A stretch of DNA of 64,000 nt from Acheta domesticus. Lineage: Eukaryota; Arthropoda; Insecta; Orthoptera; Gryllidae. The notes under the pieces were generated by a model. The model ran no database searches. It worked only from the letters and a program-made list of their open reading frames with translations, and was not told the origin of the DNA. The translations under genes and the position numbers were made by a program. Positions 12,742-23,779 of this stretch are shown piece after piece. How positions within the stretch are numbered: the stretch's first letter is position 1; the number at the start of each line of letters is the position of its first letter. Where the stretch lies: positions 141,754,303 to 141,818,302 of the forward strand of contig JAHLJT010009436.1 in assembly GCA_031308135.1 (NCBI GenBank), given 5' to 3'.

Positions 12742-15720
12742 AAGGTAGCAGATAACCAGATAAATCCCAATTCGCTGTTCTGCACGGCGTGCGGGGCAGA
12801 ACGGCACGTGACTAAGGTGTGTCAGAAGGCACTTCACCGCAACAGGCAGAGGAGGTTCTCGACGACCAAGCGAGTCATCACGGCCGCGGGAGAACACCGG
12901 GCAGGCCCTTCGCGTGCAGTTCAGCAGGATGGAAGGTCCGTCGGCGGATGCAACACATCAACCCGTGTGTTGCCCGCCCTCGCCACAGCGTCAGCGTTTG
13001 TTCGCCTTTGGAGTTGGGGAACGTGAATAACAAGTGCCAGTTCTCGCGGCTCTCATAGTGAACGTACGCATCAACGCTCAACTGCTCACTATGGAAGTGG
13101 ATTCGGGGGCAGTAGTGTCAGTGATGGATCAAGAAACCTTCCGGCACCGCACAGGATACGGAAGCGAATTTGACGTTGGATGACTACCACAACAGGAGCC
13201 CGAAGATTGTGAATCACGCAGGTGAGTAGAGTTTCGGGGCCACAAAAGCTGTATACCCCTTGTGGTGGTGGATGGGTGCAAAAACCACAGATTCCTGGCT
13301 CGGAATTGGTTCCGAGATTTGGGTATATCGGTTTGCGGCATGCATGTCCTGCGAGTTGAAGCTGGGTAGGAGGAAGGCCTGCCGAATTTTGTTAACTCGG
13401 CGTTGCAAGACGCCGGCAACAAGTTGGGGCAGTTCAAAAGAGCACCAGTTCACCCGGATTTTGACAGGAACTCTACCTATATACAGGCAGGCGCTATATA
13501 CAGATGCCGTACGCCCTGGAGACATGAGTGCTTGACGAGCTCCAGAGATCTCTGGGGTTGGGGTGATTAGAACAGTGCGCTAAGGGTCACGGGCGACACC
13601 AGTAGTATAGTAGTGCCGAAGAATGATAGGACCCTGAGACGGTGTGATGACTACAAGGTCACAGTAAATAGTTCTTCGGCTCATTGCCATCGGCAGAGAA
13701 CGTATTTATAAAGCATTCTGGAGGTACAGTGTTCTCAAATCTTGACCGGACCAGGCTTTCACACAGCTGACGATGTACGAGGAAGTTACAGATCTCTTGA
13801 CGATCACAGCAGTCAAGAGGCTACTAACGGTCCACTGACTGCCATTTAGCATTGCAGCAACTCCTGGCATCTTCCAGCGCCTGATACAGGGGTTGCTGTG
13901 GTGTGTAATGTGTCATTGACGTATCTGAGTAATAGTGCTCGTGAATGTCAAAGAGGATGCTGGGTAGAGGAGAGAGGAGCATGATCAAGGCCTTAGATAG
14001 ATGTTTGATATACTGGAGATAGTGGATCTAGGACTAAAAAAGAAATGAATCTTGTATGCTGCATCAGTGGCAGTGCTGGACTATCGAGTGGATGCTACGG
14101 GTTTCCGATTGCTACAAGAGAAGGTAGATGCCATTGTTGTTGCACCAGTCCCGTGTACCAGGTCAAAACCGCTGGCTCTCATGGGAGTCATCCATTTCTA
14201 TGACATTCGTGGACCATAGTGCAACCGTATGTGAATCTTTGTATGCGTTTATTGATATAGAAGCGGGGTGGAAATGGACAGATGCACGTGAAGCATTCCT
14301 GTTAACTTTGATGGACATGCTGACCAGTGAACCAGTCCTGTCCAGGTCTTCTATAACCGCCATTTGATTCTCGCGTGTGATGCTTTTCACTATATGGGGT
14401 GGCTGAAGTGCTTTCAAACGTATGCTACGATAGTTGTGAGCACCTCGTTGCGTTTAAGTCACGAATAGTATCTCAGAAGGGTCGCAACTATTCAAAGATA
14501 GACAAAAAAGCACTGGCCTGTTTGTTTGGTGCCACCAAGTTTCATAAATTTATCTACTAACGTCCCCGCATTTTGGGACACCACAAACCCTTATTGCGTG
14601 TTTTCAAGTAGGGCTCCAAGATAGCTGAAAACCTATCGCCCAGGATGTTTAAGGTAGTCTCTGATACTTGCGGCGTACTACGATGAATTTGTGTACCGGA
14701 AGAGCAGACAACTTTCAAAGATGTGCAAATGTGCTGTCACGCGTGACGCTTCTAAACCGGTCTGGTGATGAATAGCCAGATCCTTCAGGTTCTGGAAATG
14801 TGGCAGGCCCCCTGTCAATTGGAAGGAGATCGCGTAGGCAACAAAGGGCGATCAGGTGCTGAAAACTGTCTTGGGGTTTGTCAAGAAAGGATGGCCGCCC
14901 AGTGCACCCTCCCAGAAGTTGTACCAATATTGATAGTGCCGAGTAGCAGGTACGCTACGAGGACAGGGTGTGGAGCTCTCAGAGGTGCTTCAGGAAAGAG
15001 TGCTCCGGGCATTACAAGCAACCCACCAGGGAATTGTGACCACAAAGGCGGTGGCCAGCTCGTATGTCTGGTGGCCAGGTCTGAGAAGGGACTTGGAGAC
15101 TGATTCGGAGGTGCGAGGTATGCCAAGTGCTCAGACATATCCCAACCAGAGCCCCGCCTGCTTCATGGTCAATTGTCAGGTCATGGGGTAGGGTACATAG
15201 TGATTTCCTCCGTCCTGTTCAGGAGTGGTGGATGCGTATTCAAGGTTCCCCGTCGTCAAGCGGACGGAGTGGAAAGGGAGCGACAACCTCTTCAACTGTT
15301 CCCGGGAGGTGTTTGCACACTTCAGGGTACCGAGGTGGGTGATTTCAGGAAAGGCACTCGAGTGACCTCGTTGGAGTTCAGGAATATTCTAAGAATGGGA
15401 TGAAGCTAATATACTCTCAGCCGATCCACCCTGTATCGAATGGCTTGTTAGAGCGTGCCGTCCAGACGTGTAATAGTGTACTAAAGAAGACCACACAAGG
15501 GAAATAGTCAACCGGGTTGGCCCGAGTTTTTGCCAAGCGAACTGCAGTCTGTGCGGCGCATACAAACCTCCAGCGGACATTTTTATGGGAGCCTGGAATT
15601 GAAGAGAAGAATGTGAAGACTGTCTGGCATAGTGCATGGTTGAATCGAAAGTGGACTGTAGAATCAGGTGGTATGACATACAATATCCAGAACCCTAAGA
15701 TAGCTCAATAGGGCCAATTG
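12742..15720 (+). pseudogene. Decayed Ty3/gypsy-type retroelement gag-pol
   Basis: The order of relics is that of a Ty3/gypsy-type polyprotein, broken by many stops and frameshifts. A CCHC zinc knuckle of exact spacing (C-x2-C-x4-H-x4-C) is encoded at 12781-12822. An aspartic protease motif with D-S-G-A lies at 13100-13111, in a different frame. Reverse-transcriptase relics follow (SNLD-type motif near 13735), then RNase H relics near 14.3-14.6 kb. An integrase zinc-binding region (THQG ... YVWWPGL) lies near 15.02-15.09 kb and an integrase core relic (HPVSNGL.ERAVQT) near 15.43-15.48 kb. I found no paired LTRs. GC content is higher than in neighbouring DNA. The element is clearly dead. The alternative of a captured host gene is not supported, because every domain is retroelement-like. 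Confidence 0.85.
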
Positions 15721-16960
15721 AAAGGGACGTGAGTCGTGGAATCCTTCATACAATTTTCACACTCACAAATATGATTAAAACAAAATATCATTTATTAGTA
15801 TCAAATGCACCAAATTCTGTAAACGAGAAACCCTTTACATATATAACACAGGCCAACAAAAAAAGGTTTCAAAAAACTTTAAATTTTGATAGCTAATTTT
15901 TATAGGTTTTTGGCGCTGAATCTGTATCTGAACTCTGTTCGTTTCCATTACCGAAGTAACGACTTTTAAAATACCAAAAGAACTTTATTTAAACAAAAGA
16001 AGGCTTTATATTCTTAATATTACGTTTTACAAAGGTTATACGTTTCCATTGACGTATATTTACTTTGTCCCTTTTTTAAGGCTTCTGATATAGTTTTTTT
16101 CTTCTATGCGCGGTTTGCTGACTTGATGAAGTGAGCAACAGTAAACTCCCATCATGTTAGTGTAACAACGTCCCCGATAACGTTTTTCCATCACTTTTAG
16201 ATGAATGCTCACCTTGTTATTCACTTACAAAAATTGCCTGGAAGGAATCGTAAATGATTTTTTCATAAGGCCCCAACTATTCCATTCACATAAACATTAA
16301 AATGATATAATCGAATAAGAGGGTGAAAAGTGCCCAGAAACCAAATCGATAATCGCGATACCCGTATGAAAGAGAATATAAAATGACTCCCCAAAAAATC
16401 AGTCTTCTAGGGCTATCTAATGCAGATACAATGAGAAACGTGTTTTCAAGGTTGATTTTTTTTCTCAGCTTCTATTACAAGAATCAGGCTGAAAAAAATT
16501 GTAGAGACAGGGAAAAATTGTTGAATTCGAAGGTTTTTTGTCAACGAAGTTTGATGCCAAATTCAAATACAAAAAAATAATCTCTTTGAAATTAATTTTC
16601 GACGTGATAACGTTGGAATACAGTCTTAGTCCCCCCTACAATGGGTCTTATAAGATTCAATAAAATATATTTTTTCAGATTTTTAAACAATGGACAACAG
16701 CGAAAAAAGAATTAAAACAAAATTTTATTAGTTTAAAAATTTGGTATTCATGCCAAAATTTATTTGGAAAATTTTTTCACCAGTGTTTAAACAATTTATG
16801 TTTCAATTATTGAAAAGTCTCATTTACCAGCATGATTTACAACTTTTTGCTGACAAATGTTTTTATCAGTTTATAATTTTATTATTTTGTATGGAAAGTG
16901 AAGTGAATTCTCGTTAGTTCGTCTTCAGCGGAAAAATGTGCTAACAAAAAATGCTCAATT
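15721..16960. other. AT-rich spacer, nothing recognised
   Basis: About 1.2 kb of non-coding DNA between the decayed gypsy element and the hAT element. It could include the 3' LTR or UTR of the gypsy remnant, but I could not find a partner copy upstream to prove it. Confidence 0.5.
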
Positions 16961-17688
16961 CAGGCGCGGCTCGTCATTAAAGGCTGTAAGGCGGAGCCTC
17001 TCCTAGAGAAATCGCCGTCCAAAAGAAATTTAAAAATATGTTTACAAATGTATTTATTAATTAATAATGGAATTCTGAGTTGTATTATGTTACAATCATA
17101 ACTAAATTTTCTTTGTCGGTTCGTTAACGGCCGACCGTAAGGCGTTTAAAGCTGTTGACAGGGAAGAGAGAAGCGTTAGGCTCCCACTTCTCCCATAAGG
17201 CCTGTACAAAACGGAGGCGTGACGTCATGCATTCACTTCAGACGCTTACCAGCGGACGAAGGCTGCAGCCAGACAGCCTTCGGTGGAGTCTAGGGTCTGA
17301 AGAACGGCGGGCTCACCAGACAGCATTACTGTGCAGCTCCGCGAGTAGCATTGCCCTTCATCTAGTTTTCCCAGTATGCGGTAGGAGCACTATACTTGGG
17401 TTTTTCTTTCTTGGCGCATGAGGTCTTGTCTTCTGGGGCTCGGCAAAATCGTTGTGAAACAGAACTCACGAGTACTTGTGATTACTAGTACTAGTAACTT
17501 GTAACTTGTAACCTTTATGAAATGGGCCCCAGGATGAAATATCTCACGGTATTTCGCGTCGTTCTCAATCGTCTGCATCAAACGTATTATTAATAGAAAT
17601 ACAATGCAGGCAATGCAATGCACTGTAATGTAATACAATGCAATGCATTTGCAGCCTTCCCCATTTATAAAACCACGAGCCGCGACTG
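16961..17688. mobile_element. Non-autonomous hAT element, 728 bp
   Basis: The ends are CAGGCGCGGCTCGT on the left and the complement of CAGTCGCGGCTCGT on the right, a 14-bp TIR with one mismatch. The flanking 8-mers are gctcaatt (16953-16960) and actcaatt (17689-17696), a 7/8 match and the length expected for hAT transposons. The inside is relatively GC-rich, carries no transposase and includes a half-copy of the palindromic MITE seen at 10481-10646 (around 17524-17570), so it is itself composite. Confidence 0.85.
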
Positions 17689-17696
17689 ACTCAATT

Positions 17697-17835
17697 TATT
17701 CTTAATTTTCACTTTTCCGTCTGCAAACCACTATAGTAGAAAAAAACTAATGGATACGTAAAAAACACGCAGATATGCACGGCATGAACTCATTCATTCA
17801 TAAATGACATTGAATAAACTAATTTACCCAAAACC
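17697..17835. other. Short spacer
   Basis: Non-coding sequence between the hAT element and the start of modular repeat copy R3; nothing recognised. Confidence 0.5.
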
Positions 17836-17912
17836 TAGTGGTGTTAAAGAATTGCACAGACTTTCCCATATTAATTTTCTATTTCCTTTGGTCTCGGATA
17901 GCTATTTCGACT

Positions 17913-18119
17913 TATTAATTTGTTTTGTATAAACGTTATTTATTACTAATCTTAAATATACAAGTAACAGAATTCACAAACGTCTGCATCAAAACAAGTC
18001 CGATCACGCACTGGCATTGCATTGCCTCTACAGATGACTCGCCCTCCTCTCAGTTAAAAGAGTTCACTGAAACATACACAGATGACGTTGCTGTCTGCAT
18101 TTTTCTTTTCATACTAACA
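17913..18119 (-). repeat. Copia 3' LTR
   Basis: A 207-bp direct repeat of 21842-22048, with the same internal order and only scattered mismatches. On the minus strand it begins TGTTAGTATG. Its other border reads TA on the plus strand where the partner LTR has TG, a single-base change in the conserved terminus. Confidence 0.93.
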
Positions 18120-18127
18120 CTTCCTCC
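18120..18127 (-). other. Polypurine tract of the copia element
   Basis: On the minus strand GGAGGAAG directly abuts the 3' LTR start, the expected position for the plus-strand primer of an LTR retrotransposon. Confidence 0.7.
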
Positions 18128-18197
18128 AAAAGAAAAGATCAAATGAACACAAACTACACAAAATAACATATATTTAACAGTCTGTGGCCGCAATCTT

Positions 18198-18468
18198 CTA
18201 TATCCCAATCCTCTCACGTAGCATCTCAAATCTAACCCTCTCCAGAGGTTTAGTCAATAGATCAGCAAGCTGATTGGTTCCGTCTATGTGCTCCAATTCC
18301 AGATTTCCATCCCAGAATCTCTCCCTTACATAGAAATGGCGAACTTCGATGTGCTTTGATCTGCGATGATATTCTGGGTTTTTAGCTAATTTTAGAGCAC
18401 CGACATTATCGATGCAGAGCGTAGGACTTTCCCACAGTTTCGACGAATTTTTCAATCAACAAATTCAT
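18198..18468 (-). pseudogene. Copia RNase H C-terminal fragment
   Basis: The minus-strand frame ends with the classical copia RNase H terminus: 'LCIDNVGALKLAKNPEYHRR' followed by 'SKHIEVRHFYVRE' and then 'DLLTKPL'. Here the catalytic Asp and the SKHI helix are preserved. The fragment is only about 85 codons. Upstream (towards higher coordinates) the frame is lost at the deletion junction with gag, next to the hAT insertion at 18478. It stops about 80 bp before the 3' LTR. Confidence 0.9.
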
Positions 18469-18477
18469 AGTTTGATT

Positions 18478-21144
18478 CAGTGGCGTAGGCTCAATGTATG
18501 CGAGTGATGTGTTACATCCCCTAGTTTTCCATCACTTAAAAATATTCTCAGTAAAGTATTTTATTTTCTTCTGTTAAGTATCTCCCTCTATTTCTCTATT
18601 CCCTCCCGCCATTTATGTGCGCGGTCCAATAGGCGTTAGTCCCCTCGCTGGATGTGACAGACCGAGAAACATCCCTTCAACGACCTCACTTTGTTGGCGA
18701 GGTCATTGAACTCACGGCCATGCGTTGTGTGCAAGCTGCGTGGTTTCGGCTGCCGGTGATGTGACATAGCTTCTCACATCAAAGGCTTCTCATTGGAGTT
18801 CGTGTATCCCCTCCCAATAACCTTCCATACCCCCTCCTCTGATGCCCTTCTCTCTCTAATAATTCGGCAGCACGCCTGGGAATCCCAGAAGTCACGTGCC
18901 ACTATTGTGGGCCGGAAGCGGGGAGCGGGGGGCTGACGGCACGACTGTCTTTCTTCACAAGTCAAGCAAGTCTGCCAACTATGCTTAAGCATATTTCAAC
19001 CTTATTCAGTACAACTGAGTAACTCGATGGGTGTTAGCAGGCCTGACAAAACAAGATCATCATGTAAGGAAATGGTCTGACAGACAATCCGTGAACTCGA
19101 AACGGTGCGCGCGATGTTATTTCGTCCGTCATGTGAGTCCTGCATTCTACCGTGAATGCTGTTTACTACTGAATGTGCGTTAAATGGACTACTTTGCCTA
19201 GTTGGTGATATGTTAAAGAGAATCGTGAATTCGAAATTGTAACGCGAAAGAATAAACTTGCGTGTGTGTGTGTGCGTGTGCGACATGGCGAGCTCATCAT
19301 TTGTGGTAGTGGGTGAGTTATTTGTGGCAGGGAACAATAGTGAAACGTTTCATTGTGTCATAGACAGGATTCGTGAAATTCCGTGCAGTTCTTTCTCCTA
19401 TTACGAAAAACTTAAGGTAGATAGTGATGGACAACCAAGACAACGCGAATAGATGTCGAGTTCAAAAATTAGGTATGTACTTGTTTGTGGTTATTTTTTA
19501 GTTTTATTGTTTTGTTTATGTACAATGAAATTATTTTAGCACGGCCGCTCAAGATCAGACCTTTGAGCTACCGGAAGATTCCATTCCTTAAAACTATCGC
19601 TTTAGGGGGGAGCGCGTCCCTTCCCAGGACGTGTTGACACCCCTACTCCAGTTCAGTAAACATTGACCCTGACTATTCGTCTCCGCAAGGTGACAGTTTT
19701 CATTTGCATTTCTCTAACAGAGTACAGCTATTTGTATGAAGTTCTGTACAAGTGATTATTATTTTGTTGTGATCATTGCAATGCGTCCTGTTCAAAGCAA
19801 CTTTCATATAGACCAGTGGCGTAGCGTCAGGGGACGCTGAGATGCTGAGCATCCCCGTATATAAGAACCTTAAATACTGTATTGATAATCTTACAAGTGG
19901 TCTGTTGAGTGAAACACGTTTTGTATTAATTTTAAATTGATTTCCTATGATTGAATTCGGCGGGCTGTTGAAGCTGGCCTCTGATTGCTTGAAAGCTAAA
20001 ATACTTCAGCGTCTGCCGCCAGATTGCGACGAGCAATGACGCATGCGCAGATGGCGAGGTACCCCTCTCCCCTCTTCACCCCTGGCCCAGAGAAACCCGA
20101 CTGCTTTACGCTAGCGTCTACTGCGGAAAGAACCTCGTTTGTGCACGAGAGCGCAGCACACTTCAGGCGTTCAGTAAATTATCTTTCTCTCTCTCACTTG
20201 GGAGTCCCCGCTTGGTCATGGGTACAAACTGTAGAAATAGTGCCTGACTACTATTTCTTAATTAATATCCAAGAAATTGTATTATCTCTTAAATAGATTA
20301 CATATTATTTAAGTCTGCAATGTATAAATTAACAAATGGTCTTATTGCCATTCGCGTATAAGAATTAAAGCTGAGCCATTGTATAATTTGCTTTCAAGAC
20401 ATCGGCAGCCCTGACTGCTGTGAGGATTTTGTGGGAAGCGCCTACACCGTCGTAAGCAATCGAGATCGTGGAAGTAGTCTCAGTGTATCTGCCTTGTGTT
20501 GCGTTCGCCTGTTAGATGAAGTAGTTGATAGTGACATTTTGTGTGTTATTGTTGAGCATCCCCAAACGTGTGAGTCACGCTACGCCACTGATATAGACAT
20601 CCTTCACAGTCAGACGCGTGAAAACGACGCGATAGTAAAGACGGTGAAAATGATACTACTTATGACAACGGGTGAGGAAACGGGTATCAGTGACAGTGGA
20701 AAACATATGGATGAAAACAGAGCCAGGCCATCTCGTGAATTTGGTGTCTCTCAATTAACCGAGCAAAGACACTACAGCGAATTGATTTCGAAGGCTGTTC
20801 GCTAGCTCGTGCTATAGCAAAGGTAGGCTAATGTTTTTGGTTTTGACAGACGAACCAGGCGCGAGCGAGCGCCATCTTCTGGCTCTCTCCCCATCACTTT
20901 CAGTTCCCCCTCTACTCGCGAATCTCAGCGGCCACCCTAGAAAAATTTAGCTGTAAGTTAGTGCATGCAATGAGAAAATGATGATTTTCAAGGAAGATTC
21001 AGAATGTGTCTAACTTGAAACATACACTTCTTAAATACTTCAGAGTAAAGTAGAATGGCGCAGACTTTAAATATTTGGAATTATGCATTCAATCTGTAAT
21101 ATCATGATCGCATCCCCACATCTACCAGCCAGGAGACGCCACTG
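18478..21144. mobile_element. hAT-type element inserted in copia
   Basis: The left end is CAGTGGCGTAGG and the right end is the complement of CAGTGGCGTCTC, flanked by an exact 8-bp duplication, gtttgatt (18470-18477 and 21145-21152). Both signals are diagnostic of hAT transposons. Without the nested element it is about 1.88 kb. I see no DDE/RW hAT transposase. The only tidy short frame, beginning MASSSFVVVGELF near 19285 and about 55 codons long, has no recognised domain. It is therefore probably a non-autonomous derivative. Confidence 0.92.
19814..20590. mobile_element. Nested hAT element, 777 bp
   Basis: It has perfect 14-bp TIRs (CAGTGGCGTAGCGT) and an exact 8-bp target duplication, atatagac (19806-19813 and 20591-20598). 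Just inside both ends, 'gagcatcccc' motifs repeat in inverted orientation, and the surrounding hAT has similar subterminal motifs, so the two belong to related subfamilies. No transposase is present. It is the youngest layer of the nest. Confidence 0.95.
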
Positions 21145-21152
21145 GTTTGATT

Positions 21153-21713
21153 TTCCGACGAAATCGTGTCCCATAAGTCTTTAAAATTGTCATATTCTTT
21201 TCCCAGCGTAGTTAAGATACGGCCATTCAAAATTCTCTCGGACAAAGTATTTTCTTTATTCTTCGTCAACTCATCATTCAAATCCACGAGCAACTTCTGC
21301 AGTTTTGCGGCATGCGTACTGATGTCTTCTTTGTCGACACGCGTCACACGGAAAAATGACTCGATCAGCATATTCAGCCGTTGCGTACTGGTGCGTTCAA
21401 ACCGCGCACTCAGTTTTGTCCAAATCTCTGCAGCACTGGTGCAAGTCAACACGAGCTGGGCAATAGTTTTTCATAACGCACTTGCTAACAAACTTGCCGC
21501 TTTTGCGTCGTCCTTTTTTCCATTACTTATAAGTTGCTTTTTGTGCCGCAGTTGCATAAACTCCCAAATCAGGACACGCTCGCGAACCGTTAACAATGTC
21601 TTCAAGTTCATACGCACGCAACACCGAATCGAAATATGCCACTTCCACTTTACCCAGTCTTCAGGTCCTACAAGCTTATCCACTTGTATTTTGTAGTCAC
21701 TCCCGGTAGCCAT
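21153..21713 (-). pseudogene. Copia gag remnant
   Basis: The frame starts with an ATG at 21713 (MATGSDYKIQVDKLVGPEDW), typical of copia gag N-termini. It runs in frame to about 21471. A second frame, from about 21452, continues with the gag core (LTCTSAAEIWTKLSARFE, then LMSLxD-type helices ending SSENQT). A frameshift or small deletion near 21460 separates the two. The hAT insertion truncates the second frame at 21145. The zinc knuckle is absent, consistent with the large deletion towards RNase H. Confidence 0.9.
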
Positions 21714-21827
21714 GTTTGCTGTTTACACACAAAGTTCCAGTTCAAAGGTATATAAAAAAATCCAGCACGTTTCCTTCGGACGTTCAATTTCGGCTCCACT
21801 CACAAGAGAATACGATTCACACGTGGC

Positions 21828-21841
21828 CTGGGCCCATAACC
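21828..21841 (-). other. Copia primer-binding site
   Basis: Immediately inside the 5' LTR the minus strand reads GGTTATGGGCCCAG. This matches the initiator-methionine tRNA segment that insect copia-type elements use as the reverse-transcription primer. The position, directly at the LTR border, supports the assignment. Confidence 0.8.
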
Positions 21842-22048
21842 TGTTAATTTGTTTTGTATAAACGTTATTTATTACTAATCTTAAATATACAAGTAACAGA
21901 ATTCACAAACGTCTGCATCAAAACAAGTCCGATCACGCACTGGCATTGCATTGTCTCTACAGACGACTCGCCCTTCTCTCAGTTCAAAGAGTTCACTGAA
22001 ACATACACAGATGGCGTTGCTGTCTGCATTTTTCTTTTCATACTAACA
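21842..22048 (-). repeat. Copia 5' LTR
   Basis: The 207-bp partner of 17913-18119, bounded by TG...CA on its plus-strand reading (TGTTAATTTG ... CATACTAACA) and followed by the CGACT target duplication. Confidence 0.93.
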
Positions 22049-23358
22049 CGACTTGCCATATACCCTTGCCAGCTGCCATCTATCGCCGCCCAAAGTACAT
22101 TTTTTGATATTTTTTAAATTTTTTTGTTTTCTAATAGAAAGAAAATATTATTTTAAGAATATTAAAGAAGAGTAAAAACTTGTCTGAAACGGCAATTTTA
22201 TTTGAAACATTTGGAGCCGTTTTTAAGAAAATGGCGTTAAGCGCTAGTAGAAATGAGAAGTTTGAAGCTCTTTTTCACTAAAAGTTTTTGAGTTTTGGAA
22301 AAACCTCATTAGAAGTCATTTGAAGCACTTTAACTCACAAATACAATGGTGTTTACAAATGGCTGGAAATGTGCATATTTACGGTGTGAGAGATCCTAAA
22401 AAGAGATCTTTGAAAAACGAAAAATAATACCACAAATGAACTTTACATCATATTAAAGAGTGCAATTAACATTATCCGTTCGAAAAGTCTGAAGAAAAAA
22501 ATTGAAGCCATTTATGAGAAAATGGCATTTGAGCGTTTCTGAAATGCGTAATTAGAGTTCGTTTTCAGAGAAAACGGTTGAGTTTTCGAGAAACTTTATG
22601 AAATTATTTAAAGCATATGTAGGCCCTACTCATAAATACAATAATGTGAACTAATTGCTGGTCATGTATGTTAAGGACGCGGGAGACATGTCAAAAAATT
22701 ACATTTTTGTAATTTAAAGAAAGGATAGACCAATATGGCGTCTATGTAATTTCATAGAGTTCATTTAGCACTATTCCTACCAAAAGTTGAAAGAAAAAAT
22801 TCGAGCGGATTTTGAGAAAATATTATTTTTGTAATTGTTTAAAATTTGAAATATTGCACGTAACATTGCGCAAAACTACTAAAAAATATACATGACGTTA
22901 ATGTAAAAAATTGTGAACAACATATTTCATTTCAAAGAAAAATCTGTATCTTCAATTTTGTAATTATAGGAAGACGCCGAAAAAATTCAAACTTTTGAAA
23001 TTATCGAAAACTCAGAGTTAACCGTGAAATTCGGACCTATGCCACCTATATAAGTGTATTTTACTCTATTCTTACAAGCAATTTCAAGAAAAAATTTGGA
23101 GCCGTTTTTGAGAAAATTTTGCAAATGTCCCAGGGGCTTCATATAAAGTACCCCCAAATTTTAAAAAAGGTTTTTCAAAATCTCAAAGCTTCGACTCGAG
23201 TTAGTTGGACAGGGGTTTCTTCAATTTGGAAAAAATCCTACGCATGATTTGGGCGTTGGTGGTGTTCTCGAAATCGAATTTCCGCTCCATTACATAACTT
23301 TCCCTATACTACGTATATTACTCCGTATATACGTATGTATATGTGAAAGTAAATTACA

Positions 23359-23779
23359 TATTTCTAACTAAGCCTGTAATGTTTCGTTGGTGTTTTTAAT
23401 CACAAATTCCCCACAAATATAGAAAAAACTGTCAGGGCTGTTCTTACAACCACGACTACCCAGGACTGAACACTAACTGCTAAATTAGTTTATCATGATA
23501 TCATCATTGTAAACACAAACAGTTCGAATAAAACAAACACGGTTGTGCTTGTCAAATGCGACTCTGGCTGTGAAACCTCCATGCCTATCGCTGCGCGGTA
23601 GTGGAAGGGATCAACATATAGAAATATTTTACTAAAGCCTACACTACCGTCTTTGTTGTCCTATTACTTTCTCATTCTAGCTTCCTACATCTCATATGTG
23701 TCTAGACACTCAGAGCTGCATTTGCCCAGCTATACAGAGAAAATGTTAAAATGTGAACAAATGGTGGGTGATATGGCAT
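23359..23779. other. Spacer, nothing recognised
   Basis: About 420 bp of non-coding DNA between two copies of the modular repeat. No exon, RNA or transposon signal seen. Confidence 0.5.

Larger units (their letters stand above)
17913..22048 (-). mobile_element. Copia-type LTR retrotransposon, internally deleted, carrying nested hATs
   Basis: Two 207-bp LTRs bound the element and exact 5-bp target duplications flank it (CGACT at 17908-17912 and 22049-22053). It is transcribed on the minus strand: LTR, primer-binding site, gag, RNase H, polypurine tract, LTR. Without the 2.67-kb hAT insertion and its duplication it is only about 1.46 kb. The gag relic leads directly into the end of RNase H, so protease, integrase and reverse transcriptase were lost in one deletion, or never present in this copy. 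It could have moved only with help from a full-length relative. Confidence 0.93.
17836..23358 (+). repeat. Unclassified modular repeat, copy R3, split by a copia element
   Basis: Forward copy. It starts at 17836 with 'tagtggtgttaaag', continues to 17912, is interrupted by the copia element (17913-22048) and resumes at 22049. Modules with 'ggagccgtttttaagaaaa' borders follow, and it ends in the hairpin 'ctttccctatactacgta' / 'tatatgtgaaagta' near 23306-23358. Removing the copia element and one target-site duplication restores a continuous family sequence (compare 23910-24080), which shows the repeat is older than the copia insertion. Confidence 0.85.

Noticed and set aside
23300..23358. Hairpin end of the modular repeat as proof of a Helitron
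   Set aside because: Helitrons end in CTRR just after the hairpin and start with TC; neither is consistently present in the copies here.
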